A stretch of DNA of 33,803 nucleotides from contig JAUUWG010000006.1 in the NCBI GenBank assembly GCA_030589165.1, forward strand, positions 1 to 33,803, read 5' to 3'. The position numbers and the translations under genes were made by a program. Of the stretch, positions 25,845-33,803 are shown piece after piece (position 1 is the stretch's first letter; each line of letters begins with the position of its first letter). Under the pieces are notes generated by a model. That model did not search any database and had not been told where the DNA came from. It was given only the letters and a program-made list of their open reading frames with translations. This stretch comes from Desulfobacterales bacterium. Lineage in GTDB: Bacteria > Desulfobacterota > Desulfobacteria > Desulfobacterales > JAFDHS01.

Positions 25845-28526
25845 ATGCGGAAGTGGAAACGCTGGTTACTTATAACGGGATCTACTCTTATCGGACTTGG
25901 AATTTTATACGTTGTTTTCAGTTTCCGGTTTCTCGATTTTTTTGTAGACCTCTGGTGGTTTCGTTCTCTTAATTATGAAGGATATTTTTTACAAAGGCTG
26001 ATTTATCGTTATCTGATTGTTGCATCGGTAACACTTGTTTTCTTTTTGATCTTTTTTCTCAATTTCTGGCTGGCTTCGAGATATCTGGGCACGGCAATCC
26101 CTGAGGGATCTCAGGTAAAAGGTTCAGCCAAAAAACGCTATTTGGATCTGCTCAAAAAGTTTCAATCCGGTTCTCTGAAAATATATACCCCGCTTTCCCT
26201 TATATTCGCCGTCCCGATTGCAATCCCTTTTTACGAGCAATGGGAAAAAGCCCTGCTCTATATATTCTCCCCCCATACAGGAACCATAGACCCGGTATAT
26301 GGAAAAGATATCGCTTATTATCTATTTTCATTTCCCGTCTATACGCTTGTCCAGCATAAACTTGTTATTGTTTTTTTGCTTCTGTTCTTTGCTCTGGTAT
26401 CACTTTACTGGATTGAGAGCCATCTATTATCCAAAGAGAATCAACAACTTCCCCGGGGAGCGAAAATCCATCTGACAATCCTCTTTTTGATTATCACTTG
26501 CGTCCAGGCATGGGGCTTTGTGCTCGAACGCTATGCACTTCTTTATACCAACACCCACATGCCGCTTTTTTTCGGACCGGGCTTTATGGAAATACGGTTT
26601 GCCTTACCTTTCATCTGGTTTACGCTTCTCTCTTTTATGGGACTGGCCGTATCATTAATTTTTTTAATCCATAAAAAAAAGGCCGTAAAAACATCTGTTT
26701 TTTTCAGCATCTGTTTTTTGCTTGCATTATGGGGTAGAAATGCTTCTTTTTTTCCGAAAATGATAGAAAACTACATTGTCAAACCCAATGAGCTTGTCAG
26801 GGAAAAACCATTTATAGCCGCCAACATCAAAGCGACATTGGCAGCTTACAACCTGGAGAAAGTCGAAACCCGAAAATACCAGGTAGCTAATGGATATGAG
26901 ATCATCTCAAATCCTGATGTAAAAAAGAGCCTGCGCAACGTTCCCACGTGGGACAGGGAATTTCTCGATGATGTGTATAAACAACTTCAGGGGATACGCC
27001 CATACTATTCATTTCCTGATGTGGATGTGGACCGGTATGATGTGGGCGGCAATTCTCAGCAGGTTTATCTGGCGGCACGGGAGTTGAATATCGAGGCACT
27101 TCCCGGTTCCGGAAAAAATTGGGTTAACATCCATCTGCAATATACCCACGGATATGGAATCGTCATGACCCCGTCAGCCCAGGACGGTGATGAACCCATG
27201 ACCTGGTTTATCCAGGATATTCCGCCGAAATCGGATTACGGAATCAATGTTACACAACCCCGTATTTATTACGGAACAGGAAATTACGAGTATATCATTG
27301 CGCCCAATGATATCGGCGAGATCGACTATTCCGAGGAAGAAACCAATGTGATGGTGAATTATGAGGGTAAAGGCGGCATCCCGATCTCCTCTCTTTTTAA
27401 AAAATTATTGTTTGCAACATATTTCGAGGATAGAAATATTTTTCTTACCACAAAAACCAACGAAAAAAGCCGAATCCTCTTTCGAAGAAATATTACAACA
27501 ATTATTGAGACCCTGACCCCTTATTTTCTTTTAGATGAAGATCCATACATAGTGACAACCGACAAGGGTCTTTTCTGGATTCAGGATGCTTACACCATTT
27601 CAGACAAGTATCCCAATGCTCAGCCTTATGACAAAGAATTAAACTATATACGCAATTCCGTTAAAATTGTTATTGATGCCTACAATGGGGATGTAAATTA
27701 CTATATCGCCGATCCCAAAGATCCTTTTATCCTGACATACGACCGAATCTACCCGGGATTGTTGAAGAATATGGATAAAATGCCTTCCGAGCTCAAAAAA
27801 CATCTCCGATACCCCAAAGATTTTTTTAAGATACAGATGGATCTCTATGCCAAATATCATCAAACAGATCCGGAAATTTTTTACAGGCAGGAGGACACTT
27901 GGAAACCTGCGGAAATGATTAAAAACGATCAATCCATTCCCATGGAACCGTATCATTTGACCCTGAACTTGTTAGACCCCGAGAGCCATGAGTTTCTTTT
28001 GCTCAATCCCATGAGTCCCGTGGGACGAGACAATTTGCGATCTCTTGCCATCGTGAGATGCGATGAAAAAAATTATGGGGAAATCGTCGTTTACAGTTTT
28101 CCAAAGGGAGAACAGGTTTACGGTCCCTCTCAAATCAGCAGTCTGATTGATCAGGATACGGACATTGCCCAGCAGCTCACCCTTTGGGACCAGGCCGGCT
28201 CGGAAGTAAACCGGGGAAGAATAATAATCCTTCCCATCGGCAATTTAATGCTTTATATTCAACCGATTTATATCAGTTCTGCTTCGCGTTTAAAAATTCC
28301 GGAACTCAAACGACTCATCGTCAGCCAGGGAGATCTGGTAACAATGGATGCGTCTTTGGAAACAGCGTGTCAAAAACTTGAAAACAACCTTAAAGAGAGA
28401 AAGGAGAGAAGAAAAGGCCGTTTTCCAGTATTGAAAAAGAAACCTGAAATTGAGGCGGAAACAAAAACCACTACCGGGCAGGAACAAAAAGAACCCATTA
28501 AAGATGTGATGGTTGAACAGCCTTAG
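25845..28526 (+). CDS. UPF0182 (COG1615) family membrane protein
   Basis: 893 aa; N-terminal transmembrane segments then conserved blocks such as NYIVKPNELVREKPFIAANIKATLAAYNLEKV and VNIHLQYTHGYGIVMTPSAQDGDEPMTWFIQDIPP; RBS aaaggag. Confidence 0.94.
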   Translation: MRKWKRWLLITGSTLIGLGILYVVFSFRFLDFFVDLWWFRSLNYEGYFLQRLIYRYLIVASVTLVFFLIFFLNFWLASRYLGTAIPEGSQVKGSAKKRYLDLLKKFQSGSLKIYTPLSLIFAVPIAIPFYEQWEKALLYIFSPHTGTIDPVYGKDIAYYLFSFPVYTLVQHKLVIVFLLLFFALVSLYWIESHLLSKENQQLPRGAKIHLTILFLIITCVQAWGFVLERYALLYTNTHMPLFFGPGFMEIRFALPFIWFTLLSFMGLAVSLIFLIHKKKAVKTSVFFSICFLLALWGRNASFFPKMIENYIVKPNELVREKPFIAANIKATLAAYNLEKVETRKYQVANGYEIISNPDVKKSLRNVPTWDREFLDDVYKQLQGIRPYYSFPDVDVDRYDVGGNSQQVYLAARELNIEALPGSGKNWVNIHLQYTHGYGIVMTPSAQDGDEPMTWFIQDIPPKSDYGINVTQPRIYYGTGNYEYIIAPNDIGEIDYSEEETNVMVNYEGKGGIPISSLFKKLLFATYFEDRNIFLTTKTNEKSRILFRRNITTIIETLTPYFLLDEDPYIVTTDKGLFWIQDAYTISDKYPNAQPYDKELNYIRNSVKIVIDAYNGDVNYYIADPKDPFILTYDRIYPGLLKNMDKMPSELKKHLRYPKDFFKIQMDLYAKYHQTDPEIFYRQEDTWKPAEMIKNDQSIPMEPYHLTLNLLDPESHEFLLLNPMSPVGRDNLRSLAIVRCDEKNYGEIVVYSFPKGEQVYGPSQISSLIDQDTDIAQQLTLWDQAGSEVNRGRIIILPIGNLMLYIQPIYISSASRLKIPELKRLIVSQGDLVTMDASLETACQKLENNLKERKERRKGRFPVLKKKPEIEAETKTTTGQEQKEPIKDVMVEQP

Positions 28527-28673
28527 TACATGGCGACATAAATACGTACCTGGTTTTTCAAACAAAGATTCTGAATTTGAGTGGTGAGTATTGAGATTTG
28601 AGAAGATGTTTGCTCTCATTCCTCAAATCTCAACACAAAAAATAGCAACGCAATTGTGCCGTCATGTACTTAG
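28522..28673. repeat. MITE-like repeat family A, copy 2 (152 bp)
   Basis: cttagtacatggcgacataaatacgtacctgg...caattgtgccgtcatgtacttag; imperfect TIRs; matches copy 1 at 15024-15190. Confidence 0.82.
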
Positions 28674-28732
28674 CTTGACAGGTTAATAATTGTAACCCTT
28701 TTTTTGATTTTATCAACTATTTGGAGAATCGT

Positions 28733-29494
28733 ATGAAATACAAGCCGTTTCGATTTCGACCTTTTGTTTGGGTGATTTTGATATGCCTTATGGTTTTATC
28801 AAGTGCCTGTACTTCAAAAATCAAAGGCTGGTCTCAGGAATCCTATCGGATCGCCGGCTTCAACAGTAGTTCCCTGAACCATCATGGCTTGGCGATTCTG
28901 CCTGTCATCATTCTGAAACAGCCTTTAGAAAATACTACGGAACGTGATGGGGAAATTCCCTCTGCTCCTTATGCTCCAGGGAACACTTCCGATCGCACAG
29001 GAAAGAACCAATCCCTGATCAATCAAGACATCTACCGAAGCATCCTGAGCGAAATTCTCCTCAGTAAAATTCAATTACAGCACCCGTCTCTCAGGGTTGT
29101 TTCTCCCGGAAATGCTCTCAAAGAACTCAATGACAACGGCTTGACCGGCTCCTATATAAAATTCAATCGTGATTTCCCGAAATTAGGATTTGGGAGCGCT
29201 CTACTCAAGCAATTTGGGAAAGCCCTTAACTGCCGTTATCTGTTCATCAGCCAAGCCATTGTGAGCGAATCAAAATCAGAAGCATCGCTTACGTTTGTCT
29301 GGACCTTTGGCCGCAAATCAGCACATCGTTCGGTCAAGATGGCCGGACAGATCTGGGATACCCACAATGGCCGCCAGGTTTGGGAAGGACTCGGTGTCGG
29401 CTACAACGACCTCTTCTCTTACGAAAAAGCGCCCCTCATCGAAAAAATCGCAAGCCAGGCCATAGACAGTCTGTTGAAAAATATTATGCCGTAA
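28733..29494 (+). CDS. Putative lipoprotein
   Basis: Signal peptide with lipobox (ICLMVLSSAC|TSKIKG); ATG at 28733 follows ggag; the ORF-track start at 28721 is a TTG. Confidence 0.78.
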   Translation: MKYKPFRFRPFVWVILICLMVLSSACTSKIKGWSQESYRIAGFNSSSLNHHGLAILPVIILKQPLENTTERDGEIPSAPYAPGNTSDRTGKNQSLINQDIYRSILSEILLSKIQLQHPSLRVVSPGNALKELNDNGLTGSYIKFNRDFPKLGFGSALLKQFGKALNCRYLFISQAIVSESKSEASLTFVWTFGRKSAHRSVKMAGQIWDTHNGRQVWEGLGVGYNDLFSYEKAPLIEKIASQAIDSLLKNIMP

Positions 29495-29540
29495 ATTAAC
29501 CGTATTAAGGACTCGGCAAAAATTCAAGAATCAAAAAAAA

Positions 29541-29559
29541 GTGTGAAGTGACTAAAGTT
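29541..29559. repeat. Repeat family B, copy 3, left fragment (split by IS insertion)
   Basis: gtgtgaagtgactaaagtt; ends in the AAAGTT duplication; continues at 31439. Confidence 0.75.
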
Positions 29560-31438
29560 GATGGCCTCGTAAAAAGTCGGGTGTGATATGAGTCAAGTTG
29601 AAGCACATTTATCATATTAACACTCATTATATTCTGAAAGAGTCAATACTTACGAAATTTTGCTCTTTGATAAACAAAAAAATAGTATCCCGGACGGTTT
29701 TATGCTGCACAGAGACACTCTTCCGGCATCATTGCCGCTTTTCTGATGACAGCAGCCCTGAAAATATTTACTCCCAAGGCCTTTAAGGTTGCACTGAACT
29801 TTACTGCTTTCAGGCCTCGCACTCGAAGATGTTTGACACCGGTTCGTCTGTCGTACTCAGACATGGTGGCTTCAACACCTGCACGCCACCTGTAACGATC
29901 TTTGAACTTGTCTGACTGTTCGTATATTCTACGCTTTACTATTCGCATTTGTTTATCAGAAAACCGGAGGTAGTAATATTTCTTCCCCTTTTTAACTGGG
30001 CAGTTCAATAGTTTAGGGCAGTTCTGGCAATGATCTGAAGCAAAACCGATGCTGACTTTTTTCTTCTTTTTGACTTTTGAGGGGGCATGACCCTGTGGGC
30101 AGGCAAGAACTTCGCCTTTTTCTGAAATTTGGAAATCAGCAAGGCTCAGTTTGTCTTCCTTGACTGAACCCATGGTCGGAGCAATAAGCTCTACGTCATG
30201 TTCTTTTGCACGTTCACAGTTATCATCGCTGCCGTAAAGGGAGTCAGCTGTCAGTTCTTTTGGTTTTAGGTTTTGTTTTTCTGTGGACTCGATTGCCGGA
30301 ATAAGAGCATTGGCATCACTGTTATGAGCAGGTTCAACATTCACATGTGTTATCAGGCTAAGGGTTTTTCCCTTTTGTTCTTCATCTTCACAGAATGTTT
30401 CCATGACTTGAACCTGGTAGCCTTGACCTTTGTGACCGCTGTAGGTTGCATCAGGATCAGAAGGATTTTGAAGAGAATCAAAAGCGATCTCTTTCGGCTT
30501 TTTCAGCTCAACTGGATTGTCTTTATCATCGGTAAGATTGCATTGATCGTTCAGAACCCTTTCAAGTAGTTTGTAACTATACATGGCCGCTATTTCTGGG
30601 CATTCTTTGAACTGTTGTACCAGATCAAACAGGTCTTTGCTCACCTCTGTGAGGGTTTTTCTCGATTCAGATGGTTTGACTCTGGAAAAACACCCAAGAG
30701 AGTCTTTGGACAGATATTTGTCGATAACTTTTTCATCTATGGTGTTGAGGTAGTCTTGATGGCCTCGTTTCAAGTTCACTAAAAACTTGTGAATGCTTTC
30801 AGAGAAGATGCCGATTCGACCCAGACGCCGCATGTTTGATTTGATATGGACCGAGTCAATTCGCTGTTTATCGATATTAACGTTGAAAACTTGCGCCAGT
30901 TTGTCTGTGCCAGCTTTGAAAATATCGTCCTCAAGATTATTTTGAGCAACGATATTTCGATTATTCCATAGTGTTTTCAATGATATGTATTTGGCATCAT
31001 CGGTCTCTTCGCAAATATTGAGTGAATAGTGCCATTGAATATTAAAGGCATATTGCTGTACTGTTTCTTCGTCGGTGAGATCGAAAGTCTGCTGAAGAAT
31101 AAGAGCTCCCAGCATGGAATAAAGTTCCTTCGTCGGTCGGCCGAAAGTGGTGTTAAAATGCTTGACGACCTTATCGACAGGAATTGAGGGCAGTATTTGC
31201 TCGCGAAACAGACCGGGCCATCCGGCGTCAAGCATCTTCCGTCTTTTGGGAGTAAGAAAATCCCAGGGATCGAAAATGTTAAGCTGATTCGGATTGTTTA
31301 CTTTGATCATTATTTTGCCTTTAATGGTTTGATTATTTAAGCTTTTTATATCAAACCGTAGGAAAAAAGGCAAGAGTTATTATTATATTTTTGTAATTAT
31401 TTCAAAGAGATACATTTTTGACTTTTTACGAGACCATC
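29560..31438 (-). mobile_element. Complete IS1182-like insertion sequence (1879 bp) with 19-bp TIRs and 6-bp TSD (AAAGTT)
   Basis: gatggcctcgtaaaaagtc (29560-29578) versus reverse complement gatggtctcgtaaaaagtc (31420-31438), 18/19 identical; AAAGTT at 29554-29559 and 31439-31444. Confidence 0.87.
29700..31373 (-). CDS. IS1182-family transposase (DUF772 + DDE)
   Basis: MIKVNNPNQLNIFDPWDFLTPKRRKMLDAGWPGLFREQILPSIPVDKVVKHFNTTFGRPTKELYSMLGALILQQTFDLTDEETVQQYAFNIQWHYSLNI...; likely start is the internal MIKVNN (about 31313). Confidence 0.9.
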   Translation of the reverse strand: MPFFLRFDIKSLNNQTIKGKIMIKVNNPNQLNIFDPWDFLTPKRRKMLDAGWPGLFREQILPSIPVDKVVKHFNTTFGRPTKELYSMLGALILQQTFDLTDEETVQQYAFNIQWHYSLNICEETDDAKYISLKTLWNNRNIVAQNNLEDDIFKAGTDKLAQVFNVNIDKQRIDSVHIKSNMRRLGRIGIFSESIHKFLVNLKRGHQDYLNTIDEKVIDKYLSKDSLGCFSRVKPSESRKTLTEVSKDLFDLVQQFKECPEIAAMYSYKLLERVLNDQCNLTDDKDNPVELKKPKEIAFDSLQNPSDPDATYSGHKGQGYQVQVMETFCEDEEQKGKTLSLITHVNVEPAHNSDANALIPAIESTEKQNLKPKELTADSLYGSDDNCERAKEHDVELIAPTMGSVKEDKLSLADFQISEKGEVLACPQGHAPSKVKKKKKVSIGFASDHCQNCPKLLNCPVKKGKKYYYLRFSDKQMRIVKRRIYEQSDKFKDRYRWRAGVEATMSEYDRRTGVKHLRVRGLKAVKFSATLKALGVNIFRAAVIRKAAMMPEECLCAA

Positions 31439-31548
31439 AAAGTTGAGGTATTCTATCAGTTTTATAAAAGACGGAGCGAAGCGACTCCTTAACTTTAGCT
31501 CACTTCAAACTTTAGCTCACTTTAGCTCACTTTTCCGGTTTATCCGGA
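31439..31548. repeat. Repeat family B, copy 3, right fragment
   Basis: aaagttgaggtattctatcagttttataaaagacggagcgaagcgactccttaactttagctcactt...ccggtttatccgg, colinear with the reverse complement of copy 2. Confidence 0.75.
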
Positions 31549-31560
31549 TTAAATCACACC

Positions 31561-32376
31561 ATGTTCAAAAGCCGTACTGAAAAATTAAATCTATCCATAC
31601 TGATACTTTCATTAATTTTAGTTTTGGGTTTCAGTGGAAAAATCAGGGCATTTGAAAGCAATCTTCCCTTTTGCCCCGGTGAAAAACTTACCTTTGCGCT
31701 CAAATGGAATTTTATACCGGCTGGAGAAGCTGTTATTGAAGTTCTTCCCTTGGAAACCATCAATGGTATCAACGTACACCATTTTGTGTTGACTGTAAAA
31801 ACCAACCCATTTATTGATCTTTTTTATAAAGTCCGGGAACGAATAGATGCTTATGCGGATCTGGAAATGCCCCACTCGATTTTATATAAAAAAAAGCAGA
31901 AACAAGGAAAAAGAAAAAGGGATATTATCGTAACTTTCGATTGGAAAAAAAAAGAGGCTCAATATTCCAATTTTAAAAAAAAGGAAGGACCCATTTCAAT
32001 ACTGCCGGGCACATTGGACCCCTTGTCCGTTTTTTATTATTCTCGACTTGTTGATCTGGAAAAAAATACGAAAATTACGATTCCGGTAACTGACGGCAAA
32101 AAATGTATAATAGGAAAGGCAGTTGTCAAAAAAAAAGAGAGAATCAAAAGTGCAGCCGGAACGTATGACACATATTTGTTGGAGCCTGAATTAAAACATT
32201 TCAGCGGTGTATTTGAAAAAAGTAAAAATGCTACACTTAAATTATGGATTTCAGCAGATAAAAGAAAAATTCCCGTTAAAATACAAAGTAACGTCAGCAT
32301 CGGGAGCTTTACGGGAAAACTCATAAAAGCTGAAAACACTGGCTGCGTTGATCATAAAAGGGACAAAAAAGATTGA
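31561..32376 (+). CDS. DUF3108 family exported protein
   Basis: Signal peptide then FCPGEKLTFALKWNFIPAGEAVIEVLPLETINGINVHHFVLTVKTNPFIDLFYKVRERIDAYAD... Confidence 0.87.
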   Translation: MFKSRTEKLNLSILILSLILVLGFSGKIRAFESNLPFCPGEKLTFALKWNFIPAGEAVIEVLPLETINGINVHHFVLTVKTNPFIDLFYKVRERIDAYADLEMPHSILYKKKQKQGKRKRDIIVTFDWKKKEAQYSNFKKKEGPISILPGTLDPLSVFYYSRLVDLEKNTKITIPVTDGKKCIIGKAVVKKKERIKSAAGTYDTYLLEPELKHFSGVFEKSKNATLKLWISADKRKIPVKIQSNVSIGSFTGKLIKAENTGCVDHKRDKKD

Positions 32377-33335
32377 GCGGACAAGTGCAGCTCATGCGCT
32401 GTTTGTATGGCTTTTTCTTTCAATTCTTCGCTCAGAAAGCCCGATTTAAAGCACCGGTTGAGTAGTTCTTCATCGATGATCCCGGCTTTTCCATCCGGCC
32501 ATCTCACCACATCGATTTCCAGATCGACATATCTGATTTTATCGGGATAAAACTCGATGAACGTATTGATGTTATAGTATTCACCGATCAGATGAGCATC
32601 CCGGCGGAAATAGCTGTGTTTATAGAACCATTGTTTTTCCTTTATCCGGGTGATGGCATAATCACCCTCTTTTTTTTCGATATTCAGGCCGTCGTATTTA
32701 TATTTGCCTTTGAACATTGGTCGTTTAAGAATCATTTCCCTGTTTTTTGGATTGGCTTCAACAATTTGTCCCTCTGAAAGAGAAATCACCCGGCCATTCA
32801 ATTTAACGTGGTCGATGGCGATCTCTTTTCCTTTTTTATAGGTTTCCCAAATCAATCTGTTTTCCAGGTTCCGGCTGATTGTTTGTCTTTTCTCGGGATG
32901 ATTCAACAAGTCTTTTGTCTCCATCAAATCAAGATATTCCGAGTCAATGAGTCGTAACCGATGATGATTGAAGACAGTGGGCACAACACGATTTCTCAAT
33001 TCATCCAGGCCGGCTTTTGCAAGATACGGAAATTGAACTTCCATAGCATCGAACGGATGTCCCCTTGTTTTGCGACAGACGGAATCAAAAAAAGCCTCTC
33101 TGATCACCTCAACAACATGGTTGACCTGATCGCCCTGCCCTTTCAACAAAATTCCCTGGCCGTCTTCCGTATCGCTGATTTCCACGTCAACCGGCTTGTC
33201 AGATTCAAATTTCCGGTAATCCCCAAACCTTTGTGCGATTACTTTTGAGGAAAAAACGATCGACAAGCCCTTATCCATAAAAAATCTTGTCAATGCCGTC
33301 GCATAAATCCCTCGTATTTTAAGCGTTACGTCCAT
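32352..33335 (-). CDS. DUF402-containing protein resembling ribonuclease FAU-1
   Basis: MDVTLKIRGIYATALTRFFMDKGLSIVFSSKVIAQRF...FKGKYKYDGLNIEKKEGDYAITRIKEKQWFYKHSYFRRDAHLIGEYYNINTFIEFYPDKIRYVDLEIDVVRWPDGKAGIIDEELL. Confidence 0.83.
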   Translation of the reverse strand: MDVTLKIRGIYATALTRFFMDKGLSIVFSSKVIAQRFGDYRKFESDKPVDVEISDTEDGQGILLKGQGDQVNHVVEVIREAFFDSVCRKTRGHPFDAMEVQFPYLAKAGLDELRNRVVPTVFNHHRLRLIDSEYLDLMETKDLLNHPEKRQTISRNLENRLIWETYKKGKEIAIDHVKLNGRVISLSEGQIVEANPKNREMILKRPMFKGKYKYDGLNIEKKEGDYAITRIKEKQWFYKHSYFRRDAHLIGEYYNINTFIEFYPDKIRYVDLEIDVVRWPDGKAGIIDEELLNRCFKSGFLSEELKEKAIQTAHELHLSAQSFLSLL

Positions 33336-33467
33336 TTAACTCTCCCATGTCAGGTAAAACGGATGATTAAAATCCAGCATAAAAACAATTGATCCCGATA
33401 TCAATCATTTGCTAATATCAGATCATCTCAAGCCTGCAACAAAAATGCCTTCAGAGACTGGAAAGAC

Positions 33468-33668
33468 ATGCAAAAAACGCTTATCATCATCGGAATTGTG
33501 ATTATCATTATCGGGTTGGTTTGGCCATTGATCGGCAAAATACCCCTTGGCCGTTTACCCGGAGACATCATCATCAACAGGCCGAATCTGAAAATATATA
33601 TCCCTGTAACGACCATGATCTTAATCAGCGTTATTGTTTCGGTGATACTATGGATTTTTCGCAAATAG
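33468..33668 (+). CDS. DUF2905 family small membrane protein
   Basis: MQKTLIIIGIVIIIIGLVWPLIGKIPLGRLPGDIIINRPNLKIYIPVTTMILISVIVSVILWIFRK. Confidence 0.9.
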   Translation: MQKTLIIIGIVIIIIGLVWPLIGKIPLGRLPGDIIINRPNLKIYIPVTTMILISVIVSVILWIFRK

Positions 33669-33803
33669 AAGAAGTGTGAAGTGCTTAAGGGACTCGGAAC
33701 AAACAAATTATCCCATTTAGCATCTCCTCTTCAGGCCATCTTTATCCGATCCTCAATCAAATCGTCCTCGAAATAGAACGACTATTCCTGTGGCGATTAG
33801 ATT

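Overview
The window is 33.8 kb of bacterial chromosome. Gene content suggests an anaerobe, probably a Desulfobacterota-type sulfate reducer (inference only). Main blocks, left to right: (1) a REP-associated (Y1/HUH) transposase running off the left edge; (2) a minus-strand four-gene operon for a group-3b-like [NiFe] hydrogenase in which the HydB-like and HydG-like subunits are one polypeptide, followed by small subunit, large subunit and maturation protease; (3) an orphan MNT nucleotidyltransferase; (4) an oxygen-defence cluster of Tpx, catalase and a Ni-superoxide dismutase with a Sec signal peptide; (5) universal stress protein, cold-shock protein and LOG-family protein; (6) a structured non-coding element of about 370 bp with IS200/IS605-like hairpin ends and an intrinsic terminator, just upstream of a tail-specific protease gene; (7) FmdB-like zinc ribbon, a complete insertion sequence, DUF503 and Smr proteins; (8) Fe-S assembly genes nifU-nifS convergent with sufC-sufB; (9) RidA, an RlmN-like radical SAM enzyme, an HD-domain protein, a UPF0182 membrane protein and a lipoprotein; (10) a complete IS1182-like element; (11) DUF3108, DUF402 and DUF2905 proteins. 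Intergenic regions hold several small palindromic or MITE-like repeat families, and both complete IS elements are inserted into copies of them. The best candidate for something undescribed is the orphan structured RNA-like element at about 12,094-12,465. No CRISPR array, tRNA or rRNA was recognised. All assignments were made by eye, with no database search.
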